Source: Actinomadura sp. NAK00032
GTDB lineage: Bacteria; Actinomycetota; Actinomycetes; Streptosporangiales; Streptosporangiaceae
Assembly (NCBI RefSeq): GCF_013364275.1
Contig: NZ_CP054932.1
Location: forward strand, 5,890,001 to 5,954,000
DNA length: 64,000 bases
Reading direction: 5' to 3'
Shown here one piece after another: positions 18,001 to 25,428 of this stretch. The stretch's first letter is position 1. Every line of letters starts with the position of its first letter. A model generated the notes under the pieces. The model ran no database searches and was not told the origin of the DNA. It saw only the letters and a list, made by a program, of their open reading frames with translations. Made by a program: the position numbers and the translations under genes.

Positions 18001-18873
18001 CTATCCAGGCTCGCGATTCACGAGCAGGATGCTGGGGGACGCGGCGTCAGCGAACGGAACCCTCACCCTCATCAGTTCCATGCCGGTTTCCAGATGCAGG
18101 GCTCGGCAGTGGACGATCCAGCAGTCCGCTTCCCGATCAGCGCGCACGGCGACGAACGTCCCACCGAGATAGCCTCGGCCGTAGACGGCGGAGCACGCGG
18201 ATTCGATGGCCTCTTCCCTGCCCAGGGGCGGTTCGGCGCCGCGCCCTCCGGGCAGCCGCCTGCGCATCGCGCGCAACAGGCGCTTCACGGCCGCGACCAC
18301 ACCGGCGTCCGCCCGATTGCCGATCACTCCTCCCGCAGCCGCCGCACCCACGTACGTGCCGATATGCAGCGCGTGGTCGAGAATGTCGTGTGCGCCCGCA
18401 GGCCAGCTCCCGGCTTGGGGCTGCGACGGATGGGGCACAGGCTGCACCGGCGCCGCCGAAGAGGCCGGAGACGGCGGGAGATACGGCGGCTGCGGCGCGT
18501 AGGGCGGGACGGCCGACGGCGGTGAATCCGAGGGATCCCACCGCGCTTGAGGGTCGAGCCATTCACCGACGTCGCGCTCCCAGTCGTCCCGGCGGCCATG
18601 AATCACGTCGGCGTAGACTTTGCAGCCGCCGAACACCCCTGCCCAGACGCCATGCCACTGATCACAGTCGTGCGCGCCTATCGCCAGCGCGCTCCGATGG
18701 AAGAGATCCGGGTCGGCATTCGTGAGCGACTCCGCATGGTGCACCAGCATCCGCATTTCACCGCAGGCGCCGGAGGGAGGCTGGTCAGCGGCCTTCGCCG
18801 CACCGGCCGCATCCCGAAGGACCTGCAGGAATCTCTCCCACAGCACGGGATTTGAGGCGGGAGGCTCGGTCAC
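18001..18873 (-). CDS. Hypothetical protein with proline-rich linker
   Basis: About 290 residues from the GTG at 18873 (the adjacent GTG at 18876 is equally possible). The helical N-terminal half carries AGAAKAADQPPSGACGEM and HDCDQWHGVWAGVFGGC. A Pro-rich linker (PPYAPQPPYLPPSP) and a Gly/Ala segment that may touch the membrane (IGTYVGAAAAGGVIGN) follow. The C-terminal ~80 residues look like a small alpha/beta domain (GRGYLGGTFVAVRADREADC). I do not recognise it. It reads toward the sigma-CAP gene with a 184-bp gap and is divergent from the MDR dehydrogenase. Confidence 0.6.
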   Translation of the reverse strand: MTEPPASNPVLWERFLQVLRDAAGAAKAADQPPSGACGEMRMLVHHAESLTNADPDLFHRSALAIGAHDCDQWHGVWAGVFGGCKVYADVIHGRRDDWERDVGEWLDPQARWDPSDSPPSAVPPYAPQPPYLPPSPASSAAPVQPVPHPSQPQAGSWPAGAHDILDHALHIGTYVGAAAAGGVIGNRADAGVVAAVKRLLRAMRRRLPGGRGAEPPLGREEAIESACSAVYGRGYLGGTFVAVRADREADCWIVHCRALHLETGMELMRVRVPFADAASPSILLVNREPG

Positions 18874-19044
18874 CACTTCCCCAGCATTGATCCTCCGGTT
18901 ACGAGACGCAAGGGTGCCCGAGGCGGCGGGCCGCGCGAACCGAATGGTCCGAGCGGGCGCCCCGACGAATGCGGCGGGCGTCCCCGGATTCACATCCCGA
19001 CCACCGTTTCGGCTGATCGCATGTGAGAAAGTGGACACCTGCCT

Positions 19045-19050
19045 TATGGT
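19045..19050 (+). promoter_or_regulatory. Probable -10 box for a leaderless MDR transcript
   Basis: TATGGT ends 6 bases before the GTG at 19057, so transcription would begin at or next to the start codon. No ribosome site is seen, as expected for leaderless mRNAs common in actinomycetes. Confidence 0.45.
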
Positions 19051-19056
19051 GCATTT

Positions 19057-20028
19057 GTGAAAGCAGCGGTTCATGCCAGGTACGGCCCGCCCGAAGTGGT
19101 CCAGATCGCCGAACTGGACGAGCCCACGGCCGGAGACGGCGACGTCCTCGTCAAGGTGCACGCGACGACGGTGAACCGGACGGACTGCGCCTACCGCGCC
19201 GCCCGGCCCTTCTTCATGCGGCTGCTCACCGGCCTCGCCCGGCCGCGCCGCAAGGTCCTGGGGACCGAGTTCGCCGGAGTGGTCGAGGCGGTCGGCGGCG
19301 GCGTCGCGTCCTTCGCCGCCGGCGACCGGGTCTTCGGGTACAACGAGGGCGCCTTCGGGACGCACGCCGAGTACCTGTCCGTCCCGGAGGACGGCATGAT
19401 CACGACCATGCCCGCGGGCGCGGAGTTCTGGGAGGCCGCCGCCGGAACGGAAGGCGCCCACTACGCGCTTTCGGCGATCCGCACGGCACGGACGACAGCC
19501 GGACAGGACGTCCTCGTCTACGGCGCGACCGGCGCCATCGGTTCGGCCGCGGTACAACTGCTGAAAAGCATGAACGTCACGGTGACCGCGGTCTGCGACA
19601 CGGCGAATCTGCAACTGGTAAGCGGTCTGGGGCCCGACCGGGTCGTCGACTACACGGCCCAGGACTTCACCGCGGACGAACAGCGGTACGACCTGGTGCT
19701 CGACGCGGTCGGCAAGAGCACGTTCGGCCGCTGCCGCCGGCTGCTGAAACCCGGCGGGCTCTACATGTCGTCCGACCTCGGGCCGGGGTGGCAGAACATT
19801 CCCCTGGCACTCTTCACGCCACTGTTCCGCGGCAGGAGAGTGAAGTTCGGCGCCCCCACCCAGAACAAGGAAATGGTGGAGCACATCCGCGGCCTGATGG
19901 AGTCAGGGCAGTTCAGCCCGGTCATCGACCGGCGATACCCGCTGGACCGGATCGTCGAAGCCTACCGATACGTCGAAACAGGTCAGAAGATCGGCAACGT
20001 CGTCATCGACGTCGCACCACACCCCTGA
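19057..20028 (+). CDS. Zinc-less MDR-family NAD(P)-dependent alcohol dehydrogenase
   Basis: 323 residues. The N-terminal GroES-like part MKAAVHARYGPPEVVQIAEL and TTVNRTDCAYRAARP, then the Rossmann fold with VLVYGATGAIGSAAVQLLKS, match the quinone-oxidoreductase branch of the medium-chain dehydrogenases. No structural zinc cysteines are seen. It reduces carbonyl or quinone substrates with NAD(P)H; the substrate is unknown. GTG start at 19057, apparently leaderless. It is followed by a hairpin, so it is probably monocistronic. Confidence 0.85.
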   Translation: MKAAVHARYGPPEVVQIAELDEPTAGDGDVLVKVHATTVNRTDCAYRAARPFFMRLLTGLARPRRKVLGTEFAGVVEAVGGGVASFAAGDRVFGYNEGAFGTHAEYLSVPEDGMITTMPAGAEFWEAAAGTEGAHYALSAIRTARTTAGQDVLVYGATGAIGSAAVQLLKSMNVTVTAVCDTANLQLVSGLGPDRVVDYTAQDFTADEQRYDLVLDAVGKSTFGRCRRLLKPGGLYMSSDLGPGWQNIPLALFTPLFRGRRVKFGAPTQNKEMVEHIRGLMESGQFSPVIDRRYPLDRIVEAYRYVETGQKIGNVVIDVAPHP

Positions 20029-20473
20029 GAGTCCGACCACCGATTCATTCCTTGAACCCTGGTCTGGGCCGTCTCCCCTGAAGACCAGGCACATCGCGGC
20101 ACGGAGCGCCATCGGATTTCTACGCGTCTAGAAATCAACATTGAACATCTAACACCGTTCATGCGCTAGAGCGAGATGGTTCGCTCAACTACCCTCCGGT
20201 AGATGTGGCATCCGCGAAGGGATCATTGAGAAACCGCATGCACCAGGGTATGCGGTTCTGCAATTCCTTTGCCACTCATGGAGCCCGATCCACGCCGCCA
20301 GAGAATTCTCTGTGCACGCCTCGCACCGCCATAGCGCGACGCGACTGCGTCCGAAGTACGGGAAGCGGCTCCAACTCCCGGCAACCCGACCGTTCCGGCG
20401 CCGCGCCTCCTGCTCCGGTCGCGGAGCCCGGAGAGGCCCGCCGGCGGCCCGAACCCCAGATTGGAGAACCACC
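20029..20473. other. Intergenic with three inverted repeats
   Basis: 445 bp. Besides the terminator-like hairpin at 20058-20089 it holds GATTTCTA/TAGAAATC (20115-20136, 6-base loop) and AACCGCAT/ATGCGGTT (20232-20257, 10-base loop). The second two are separated from the protease ATG by more than 200 bp and could be operators or RNA structures. No gene is seen. Confidence 0.5.
20058..20089 (+). terminator. Hairpin after the MDR gene
   Basis: 8-bp perfect stem CCTGGTCT / AGACCAGG with a 16-base loop, 30 bp after the stop codon. A terminator is likely although no T tract follows. Confidence 0.5.
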
Positions 20474-21196
20474 ATGCGAAGACTGATGCAAGCGGCGCTG
20501 GTCGCGTGCGCGGCCGCGCTCACGATGTGCGGCGCGACCGCCGCGTCCGCCGCCGGACCTCCCGACGGCGGCGGCCAGCCCATCATCGGCGGCCACAACG
20601 CCACCGAGACGTACTCCTGGATGGCGGCGCTGAGCAACGGATGCGGCGGCAGCCTGGTCGCGTCCCAGTGGATCGTCACGGCCAACCATTGCGGCCCGGC
20701 GTCGCAGGCCCGGATCGGCTCGACCTACAAGAACTCCGGCGGTGAGCTCCGGTCGATCGACCGGCGCACCACCAGGCCGGGCACCGATCTCACGCTGATG
20801 CACCTGTCCTCGCCGGTCCAGGCGGCCCCGGTCGCGATGGCGCAGTCAAACCCCGCGCCGAACACCCCGGTGCGGCTGCTCGGCTGGGGCTGCACGAGCT
20901 GGCCGTACTGCAGCACCCCGACCATCCTCCAGGAGATCGACCTGACCGTCCTGCCGAGCGGCCAGTGCTGGGCCGGCGGCGGTACCGCGAACGACGTCTG
21001 CGTGTCGGGCGACCGGTCGCACTCCGCCTGCCACGGCGACTCCGGCGGACCGGCGGTCGTCGGATCGCGCGGCAACTGGACGCTCGTCGGCGAGACCCAC
21101 GGCCCCGGCGACAACCGCGGCGAGTGCGCGACCACGACCCTCTACACCGGCATCGCGCCGTACCTGTCCTGGATCAACCAGCAAATCGGCGGCTGA
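20474..21196 (+). CDS. Secreted trypsin-like serine protease (S1 family)
   Basis: 240 residues; ATG at 20474 after GGAGAA. Signal peptide MRRLMQAALVACAAALTMCG, with probable cleavage after ASA near residue 26. The mature N-terminus region has PIIGGHNA, the trypsin activation pattern. Catalytic triad: His in WIVTANHC (near 71), Asp in GTDLTLMHL (near 102), Ser in CHGDSGGP (near 189). Six or more cysteines suggest disulphides. It is exported and degrades extracellular protein. A snapalysin gene follows after 31 bp, so the two proteases are probably made together. Confidence 0.92.
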   Translation: MRRLMQAALVACAAALTMCGATAASAAGPPDGGGQPIIGGHNATETYSWMAALSNGCGGSLVASQWIVTANHCGPASQARIGSTYKNSGGELRSIDRRTTRPGTDLTLMHLSSPVQAAPVAMAQSNPAPNTPVRLLGWGCTSWPYCSTPTILQEIDLTVLPSGQCWAGGGTANDVCVSGDRSHSACHGDSGGPAVVGSRGNWTLVGETHGPGDNRGECATTTLYTGIAPYLSWINQQIGG

Positions 21197-21227
21197 CCCT
21201 CCGCCCCCACCCCGCAGGAGTTCCCGC

Positions 21228-21797
21228 ATGTTCCGTAAGATCACGGCGGCGCTGGCCGCCACCCTCGGGCTCGCGTTCCTGGTGCCCGCGCTGGCCGCCG
21301 CTCCCGCGTCCGCCACGGCCCCCGCCCCGCTCGCCGTCCGGACGATCTACTACGACGCCGGCGGCGCCCAGGAGTTCCGGGCGGCCGTCGACGAAGGCGC
21401 CGCCGCATGGAACGCGGCCGTGCCCGCGATCCGGCTCGTCCCCGCGACCGGAGGCCAGGCCACCGTCAAGGTGTACGCCGACAACGGCTGGCCGCGCACC
21501 TACATGTACGGCTTCGGCCAGGCCGTCATCTACATGGGACGTGAAGCGGTCAACGACGGCTTCTACCCGCCCAGGATCGCCGCCCACGAACTCGGGCACG
21601 CCCTCAGCCTGCCCGACAACCGCAACGGACGCTGCGACTACCTGATGTCGGGCCACAGCTCCCCGGTCTCGTGCCAGAGCACCACTCCGCACGCGACCGA
21701 AGCCGCACAGGTGTCGCGCAACGCGGGCTCCTGGGTCCCCGCAGCGCGCGCGGCAGCCGCCCGGCAGGCAACGTACCCGGACTGCTTCGTCTTCTGA
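21228..21797 (+). CDS. Snapalysin-type secreted zinc metalloprotease (M7)
   Basis: 189 residues. The signal peptide contains LAATLGLAFLVPALAAAPAS. The active site HELGHALSLPD (near 120) is the HExxHxxxxxD metzincin-like zinc motif of snapalysin, with Asp as third ligand. Cysteines in GRCDYLM, VSCQS and PDCFVF fit a small extracellular protease. The length matches the Streptomyces family. It is translated 31 bp after the serine protease and followed by a strong hairpin. Confidence 0.92.
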   Translation: MFRKITAALAATLGLAFLVPALAAAPASATAPAPLAVRTIYYDAGGAQEFRAAVDEGAAAWNAAVPAIRLVPATGGQATVKVYADNGWPRTYMYGFGQAVIYMGREAVNDGFYPPRIAAHELGHALSLPDNRNGRCDYLMSGHSSPVSCQSTTPHATEAAQVSRNAGSWVPAARAAAARQATYPDCFVF

Positions 21798-21831
21798 CCG
21801 CTCTCCCGCGACGTCCCTGGACGCCGACCCC

Positions 21832-21876
21832 CGGCGCGGCACCGTCACCGGCAACCCCTGTGACGGTGCCGCGCCG
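21832..21876 (+). terminator. Strong hairpin terminator after the protease operon
   Basis: 17-bp perfect stem CGGCGCGGCACCGTCAC with its reverse complement around an 11-base loop, 35 bp after the snapalysin stop. Confidence 0.8.
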
Positions 21877-21962
21877 CGCTTCCACCGCCGGAGGAGTCTC
21901 CGTAGCGAAGCCGCACAAGCGCCGTCTGCGCGACGTGCCATCGCCAGCCCACCCATGCAGGC

Positions 21963-22214
21963 CTATCGCAGGTGCGCCTGCAAACGCGTCAAGGCCGCAC
22001 GCCAATGCAGATGCGCATGCTCTTCGCCCAGCGCGGTGTGCTCGCGGCAGAACCACTCCACTTCCGGAGGATGGCCGGTCCAACCCTCCCGATCCCATTC
22101 CCGCCGGACGGCCTCCTCCTCGGCGTCAATCCCGAACCGCACGGCCGTGAACGACTCGTACGAAAGGCCGTCCCGAGGAGACTTCCTACAGATCAAACAA
22201 ACCGGCGGCCTCAC
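21963..22214 (-). CDS. Small cysteine-rich protein repeated in the toxin locus (intact copy)
   Basis: 83 residues from the GTG at 22214. It opens MRPPVCLICRKSPRDGLSYE, a CxxC pair, and has a second Cys/His patch (WFCREHTALGEEHAHLHW), so it may bind a metal. The middle is VRFGIDAEEEAVRREW. Two damaged copies of the same sequence lie at 23690-23830 and 24715-24954, always on the minus strand beside the immunity-like genes. That shows it is part of the repeated toxin cassette. I do not know its function. Confidence 0.6.
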   Translation of the reverse strand: MRPPVCLICRKSPRDGLSYESFTAVRFGIDAEEEAVRREWDREGWTGHPPEVEWFCREHTALGEEHAHLHWRAALTRLQAHLR

Positions 22215-22239
22215 ACCAACTCCCCTCCGAGAGACACCT

Positions 22240-22580
22240 CCCGGTCAATGTCGAGTTCCAGTGCCCTCACGCGACCTGCGGGACGGGAGACGTTCGGTGC
22301 TGCCGTGGTACTCAATCCCAGGTCGGCGAGGATGTGTGACAGAGCTGCGGCAGCATCGTCCCACGACCGGCCTGCACCGGATAACTCCCGGCCGAGCTGA
22401 TCCAGCCCCGTGGGAAGCCGCTGCGTTCAGCGGACGAGCCAGGAGGTCGGCCTCGCGAAGGCCGGGGGATGTACGGCTCAACGATCCGGGGCGGAAGCCC
22501 GTCCTCGCCGGCGAGGTGGTGGACAGCGTCGAACGCCGCGTAGAAGCCGGAACGCGTCATCGTGAGCCCGAGTGGCTGAG
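22240..22580 (-). pseudogene. Inverted, frameshifted remnant of the toxin N-terminal region
   Basis: On the minus strand this encodes SGFYAAFDAVHHLAGEDG and EPYIPRPSRGRPPG, nearly identical to residues around 60-100 of the intact toxin at 25429. The frame then shifts and continues as DQLGRELSGAGRSWDDAA and LSHILADLGLST in another frame. It is oriented opposite to the intact gene and joined to the small cysteine-rich gene. It is not a functional gene. Confidence 0.8.
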
Positions 22581-22640
22581 AGACTCAGGAAAATCGGGGT
22601 CGCGATCGACGAAGGATCGCTGCAGCACGATGTTCCACAT

Positions 22641-22798
22641 GACAGAAAGGCACTGGAGAGGGCCTGGGAATGTACGGCAAAAAAAATGCCAGCGAGATGA
22701 TCAGCGAAGGCTTCGCGGAGTGGCGAATCAGCCCGCATCCCCGCCCGATATCCACGGCCATTGGGCGGTTCATTGACGAATACTTCAAGGGGAAGTAG
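22641..22798 (+). pseudogene. Remnant of the toxin C-terminus ahead of immunity copy 1
   Basis: Reads GLGMYGKKNASEMISEGFAE and then a tail ending FIDEYFKGK and TAG. It matches the last ~40 residues of the intact toxin (GLGEYGTTNASEM..., FIDKHFKGK). The HExxH part is missing. The TAG overlaps the GTG of the next gene as TAGTG, the same arrangement as TAATG at the intact pair. Confidence 0.85.
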
Positions 22799-23655
22799 TG
22801 TCAATAGTAATACCACCGTGGAGCATCTGCGACTCCTGCACCCGGTTGAAGTGGGTGCCGGATCCGGACTGGGATCAGGACAACCCCAGAAGCCCGTCGG
22901 ATGATGGTTCGATCTACTTCTGCGAAGCGTTCCCCGATGAGATACCCGACGACATCAGATACTTCGGTTTCGATCACCGCTACCCCTATCCCACCGACGG
23001 TGGCATACGACATGAACTGCGACCAGGTAAGGCGGACATCCTTGCCGGCTTCGAGCTAGACAACACCGTCGACGTCCGAACCAGAGACGTGACATCGAGC
23101 GCCCGGACCTGGATGGGCAAGATGGCCGCGCTCAGAGCCCGCCGACTCGAACTTGCCAATTTACTCCTGGACGCGGAACAGTTCAGCATTCCCGTGCGCA
23201 GTGACGGGACACCGGTGATCTGGACGTTCGATGACTTCCGCATGCTCGGCGTGAGCAGCACAGGCCCCATCCAACTTGACTTCGTCGAGTCGGATGATTT
23301 TCAAGGCTGGCGGTCCGGCACCCTTGAGGGGCTCGCCGCAAGTGCCTCCGGAGACGTGCTGCTGTACGTCGACAAACGAGGCCCTCTGCTTCCCGTCCAT
23401 GCGCTCCAAAGTTTCAACATTCCACTGTTTCGCATGATGCGAGAAAGCCACACCGAGCAATTGCGCGAAATGTTCCCAGACTCCTTGGTCTACCGGCCTA
23501 AGGGCGAACGCGCTGTGTTCACATCGCTCCTGGCGCTGGAAGCCTCCAGGGGGGCCGCCACGGCGTGGGAACCAGTGCGTGGCCGAGACGCGTTGGCGGA
23601 GGGAGAGGTCGTCATCGACCCTGGTCACGAGCACCAGGTCACACTGGTCCCGTAG
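22798..23655 (+). CDS. Immunity-like protein, copy 1
   Basis: 285 residues from the GTG at 22798, which overlaps the stop of a toxin remnant. CxxC near the N-terminus (ICDSCTRLKWVPDPDWDQ), then EIPDDIRYFGFDHRYPYPTD, HELRPGKADIL, DDFRMLGVSSTGPIQLDF and the C-terminus GEVVIDPGHEHQVTLVP. It is a clear paralogue of copies 2 and 3. Copy 3 sits immediately behind the intact toxin, so the family is most simply its immunity protein; copy 1 would be an orphan immunity gene protecting against related toxins. A TTA codon (23161-23163) suggests bldA-type control or foreign origin. Confidence 0.7.
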   Translation: MSIVIPPWSICDSCTRLKWVPDPDWDQDNPRSPSDDGSIYFCEAFPDEIPDDIRYFGFDHRYPYPTDGGIRHELRPGKADILAGFELDNTVDVRTRDVTSSARTWMGKMAALRARRLELANLLLDAEQFSIPVRSDGTPVIWTFDDFRMLGVSSTGPIQLDFVESDDFQGWRSGTLEGLAASASGDVLLYVDKRGPLLPVHALQSFNIPLFRMMRESHTEQLREMFPDSLVYRPKGERAVFTSLLALEASRGAATAWEPVRGRDALAEGEVVIDPGHEHQVTLVP

Positions 23656-23689
23656 AACTCACCCATCAAACCGGGGCGCCAGGCTGCGC

Positions 23690-23847
23690 GACGACCGCCC
23701 CCATCCCCTGGCCGGGTTGGCCGGTCCAGCCCTACCGATCCCATACGCGCCGGACGGCCTCCTCCTCAGCGCCGATCTCGAACCGCACGGCCATGAACGA
23801 CGCGGACGAAAGATCGTTCCATCGACAAGCACTTCAAGGGGAAGTAA
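23690..23847. pseudogene. Junction: inverted small-gene fragment joined to the last codons of the toxin
   Basis: Minus-strand bases 23690-23815 encode a damaged piece of the cysteine-rich protein (MAVRFEIGAEEEAVRRVWDR then a stop). At 23821-23847 the + strand reads IDKHFKGK and TAA, the exact end of the toxin. The TAA overlaps the ATG of copy 2 as TAATG. This records recombination at the toxin 3' end. Confidence 0.75.
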
Positions 23848-24704
23848 TGACCACCATCATACCCCCAACCAGCATCTGCGATTCCTGCAAGCTTTTGAAG
23901 AGCGTCCCGGACCCCGACTGGGACCCAAATAAGATCACCAATCCATTGAAAGCCGGAGCAATAAATTTTTGCGCCGCCTTCCCGGACGAAATTCCCGATG
24001 ATATCAGCTTTCATGGGTTTGATCACCGGCTCCCCTACCCGACCGACGGCGGGATCCGCCACGAACTGCGGCCGGGCATGGCAGATCTTCTGACCGCCTT
24101 CGAGGAGGAGACTCCCATAGATGTCCGGACCAGAGACGTTACGTCGACCGTGCAAGCCTGGATGAGCCAGATGGCCGCATTGAGAGCACGCCGGCTCGAA
24201 CTTGCCACGTTCCTGCTGGACGCGGATCAACTCACCGTTCCGGTGCGCAGCGATGACACACTGGCGATTTGGATTTTCGACGACTTCCGCATGCTCGGAG
24301 TGAGCACCACTGGACCAATCCAACTCGACTTCACCGAGTCAGACGATTTTCAAGGCTGGCGGACCTACTCCCCCGAGGAACTCGCCGCCGGCGTTCCCGA
24401 AGACGTACTGCTGTACGTCGACAAGCGAGGCCCCCTTTTCCCCGTCCGAGCCCTCCACAGTTTCAATATTCCTTTGTTCCGCATAATACAGGATGGCTCC
24501 GCCGCACAATTGCGCGAAGAGTTCTCCGAATCCTTGGTCTACCGACCTGAGGGGGAACGCGCGGTCTTCACATCACTCCTGGCGCTGGAGGCCTCCAGAG
24601 GGATCACCACGGCGTGGGAGTCAGTGCGTGGCCGAGACGTGTTGGCGGAGGGAGAAGTCATCATCGACCCTGGTCACGAGCACCAGGTCACGCTGGTCCC
24701 GTAG
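23847..24704 (+). CDS. Immunity-like protein, copy 2
   Basis: 285 residues, ATG at 23847 behind AAGGGG and overlapping a toxin-tail stop. It keeps the family landmarks: ICDSCKLLKSVPDPDWDP, EIPDDISFHGFDHRLPYPTD, HELRPGMADLL, DDFRMLGVSTTGPIQLDF, LLYVDKRGPL and the GEVIIDPGHEHQVTLVP end. It appears intact. It is closer to copy 1 in its C-terminal half and to copy 3 in the HGFDHRLPYPTD and LLTAFEEET segments, as expected for a recombining array. Cytosolic, no membrane segment. Confidence 0.7.
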   Translation: MTTIIPPTSICDSCKLLKSVPDPDWDPNKITNPLKAGAINFCAAFPDEIPDDISFHGFDHRLPYPTDGGIRHELRPGMADLLTAFEEETPIDVRTRDVTSTVQAWMSQMAALRARRLELATFLLDADQLTVPVRSDDTLAIWIFDDFRMLGVSTTGPIQLDFTESDDFQGWRTYSPEELAAGVPEDVLLYVDKRGPLFPVRALHSFNIPLFRIIQDGSAAQLREEFSESLVYRPEGERAVFTSLLALEASRGITTAWESVRGRDVLAEGEVIIDPGHEHQVTLVP

Positions 24705-24714
24705 AGCTCACCGA

Positions 24715-24954
24715 TCAGACCGGGGCGCCAGGCTGCGCGACGACCGCCCTCATCCCCTGGCCGGGTTGGCCGGTCCACCCCTCCCGCTCCCATACCCGCC
24801 GGACGGCCTCCGCCTCGGCGTCGATCTCGAACCGCACAGCCGTGAACGACTCGTACGAAAGGCCGTCCCGAGGGGACTTCCTGCAGATCAAACAGATCGG
24901 CGGCCTCACACCAACTCCCATTCGAGAGACGCCTTCCCCGAACAGTAGCGCCAC
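24715..24954 (-). pseudogene. Small cysteine-rich gene, copy with replaced C-terminus
   Basis: Keeps RPPICLICRKSPRDGLSYES and VRFEIDAEAEAVRRVWERE but then runs into GQPGQGMRAVVAQPGAPV and stops. It has lost the WFCREH metal-like patch of the intact copy at 21963. The frame is open but probably nonfunctional. Confidence 0.6.
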
Positions 24955-25254
24955 CCCGCTTCACACACCGCCGTGGCGCCGCGCACGTCCGGTCTAGCAA
25001 GCAGCCTGCTTGCCGCAGGGAAGACAGCGAGCCGCCACAGGCGGTCTCATATCAACTGATCCCGGACACATGCGTCATGGCCATCTCGCTTGGATAGCTC
25101 CTCGCCAAAGTAACCATCGTTTCATGCTGCTCGCGGCACTGAACGAAGCAGGGGAGTGATCGATGCGATGACTAAAGATACGGAGCACCGGACGGCGCGG
25201 GCCGAATATCGCGACGTGCAATGCCCGGACGTGCGCGCTTGAATAGGGACCGGC
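24955..25254. other. Intergenic ahead of the toxin operon
   Basis: Contains a perfect 17-bp palindrome GCAAGCAG-C-CTGCTTGC (24997-25013) and, at its right end, the paired CACGTG-like element. I see no gene. Confidence 0.5.
25206..25248 (+). promoter_or_regulatory. Paired CACGTG-like element upstream of the toxin operon (site a)
   Basis: ATATC at 25206-25210, half-sites GACGTG at 25213-25218 and 25228-25233 (starts 15 bp apart), then ATAGGG at 25243-25248, 7 bp before the ATG at 25255. The same spacing from ATATC to ATAGGG is found at 38857 ahead of the second toxin-like locus. Confidence 0.6.
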
Positions 25255-25416
25255 ATGGCAGGCGTCGGCCCCGCACGTCCCGGAACATGCCGACGAACCG
25301 GCGACTACTCGGATGCCATCCGGGCGGCCAGCGAAGGGTTGAGCACGTGGGCGTCGAACAGCAGCACCGAGAGGCCGGGGCGCCGTGAGCCCCCGAACCA
25401 TTCCGCGCGGAGGTGA
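25255..25416 (+). CDS. Short leader ORF (53 aa) in frame with the toxin
   Basis: MAGVGPARPGTCRRTGDYSD, then AIRAASEGLSTWASNSS and a TGA at 25414. It lies in the same frame as the toxin start at 25429. Its opening VGPARPGTCRR matches VGPARHRTRR at the start of the ORF at 38904, so the start codon and promoter module are shared. It may be a leader peptide, a remnant of a secretion-targeting N-terminus, or the true toxin N-terminus interrupted by a stop. Confidence 0.4.
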   Translation: MAGVGPARPGTCRRTGDYSDAIRAASEGLSTWASNSSTERPGRREPPNHSARR

Positions 25417-25428
25417 GGGGGCGGCACT

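Larger units (their letters stand above)
22798..24850 (+). repeat. Tandem direct repeat of about 1.05 kb (immunity gene plus tail)
   Basis: The units begin at 22798 and 23847. Each holds an immunity-like gene followed by GGGGCGCCAGGCTGCGCGAC and an inverted piece of the small cysteine-rich gene. Similarity continues about 100 bp past each stop codon, showing that the duplication included the spacer. Confidence 0.75.
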
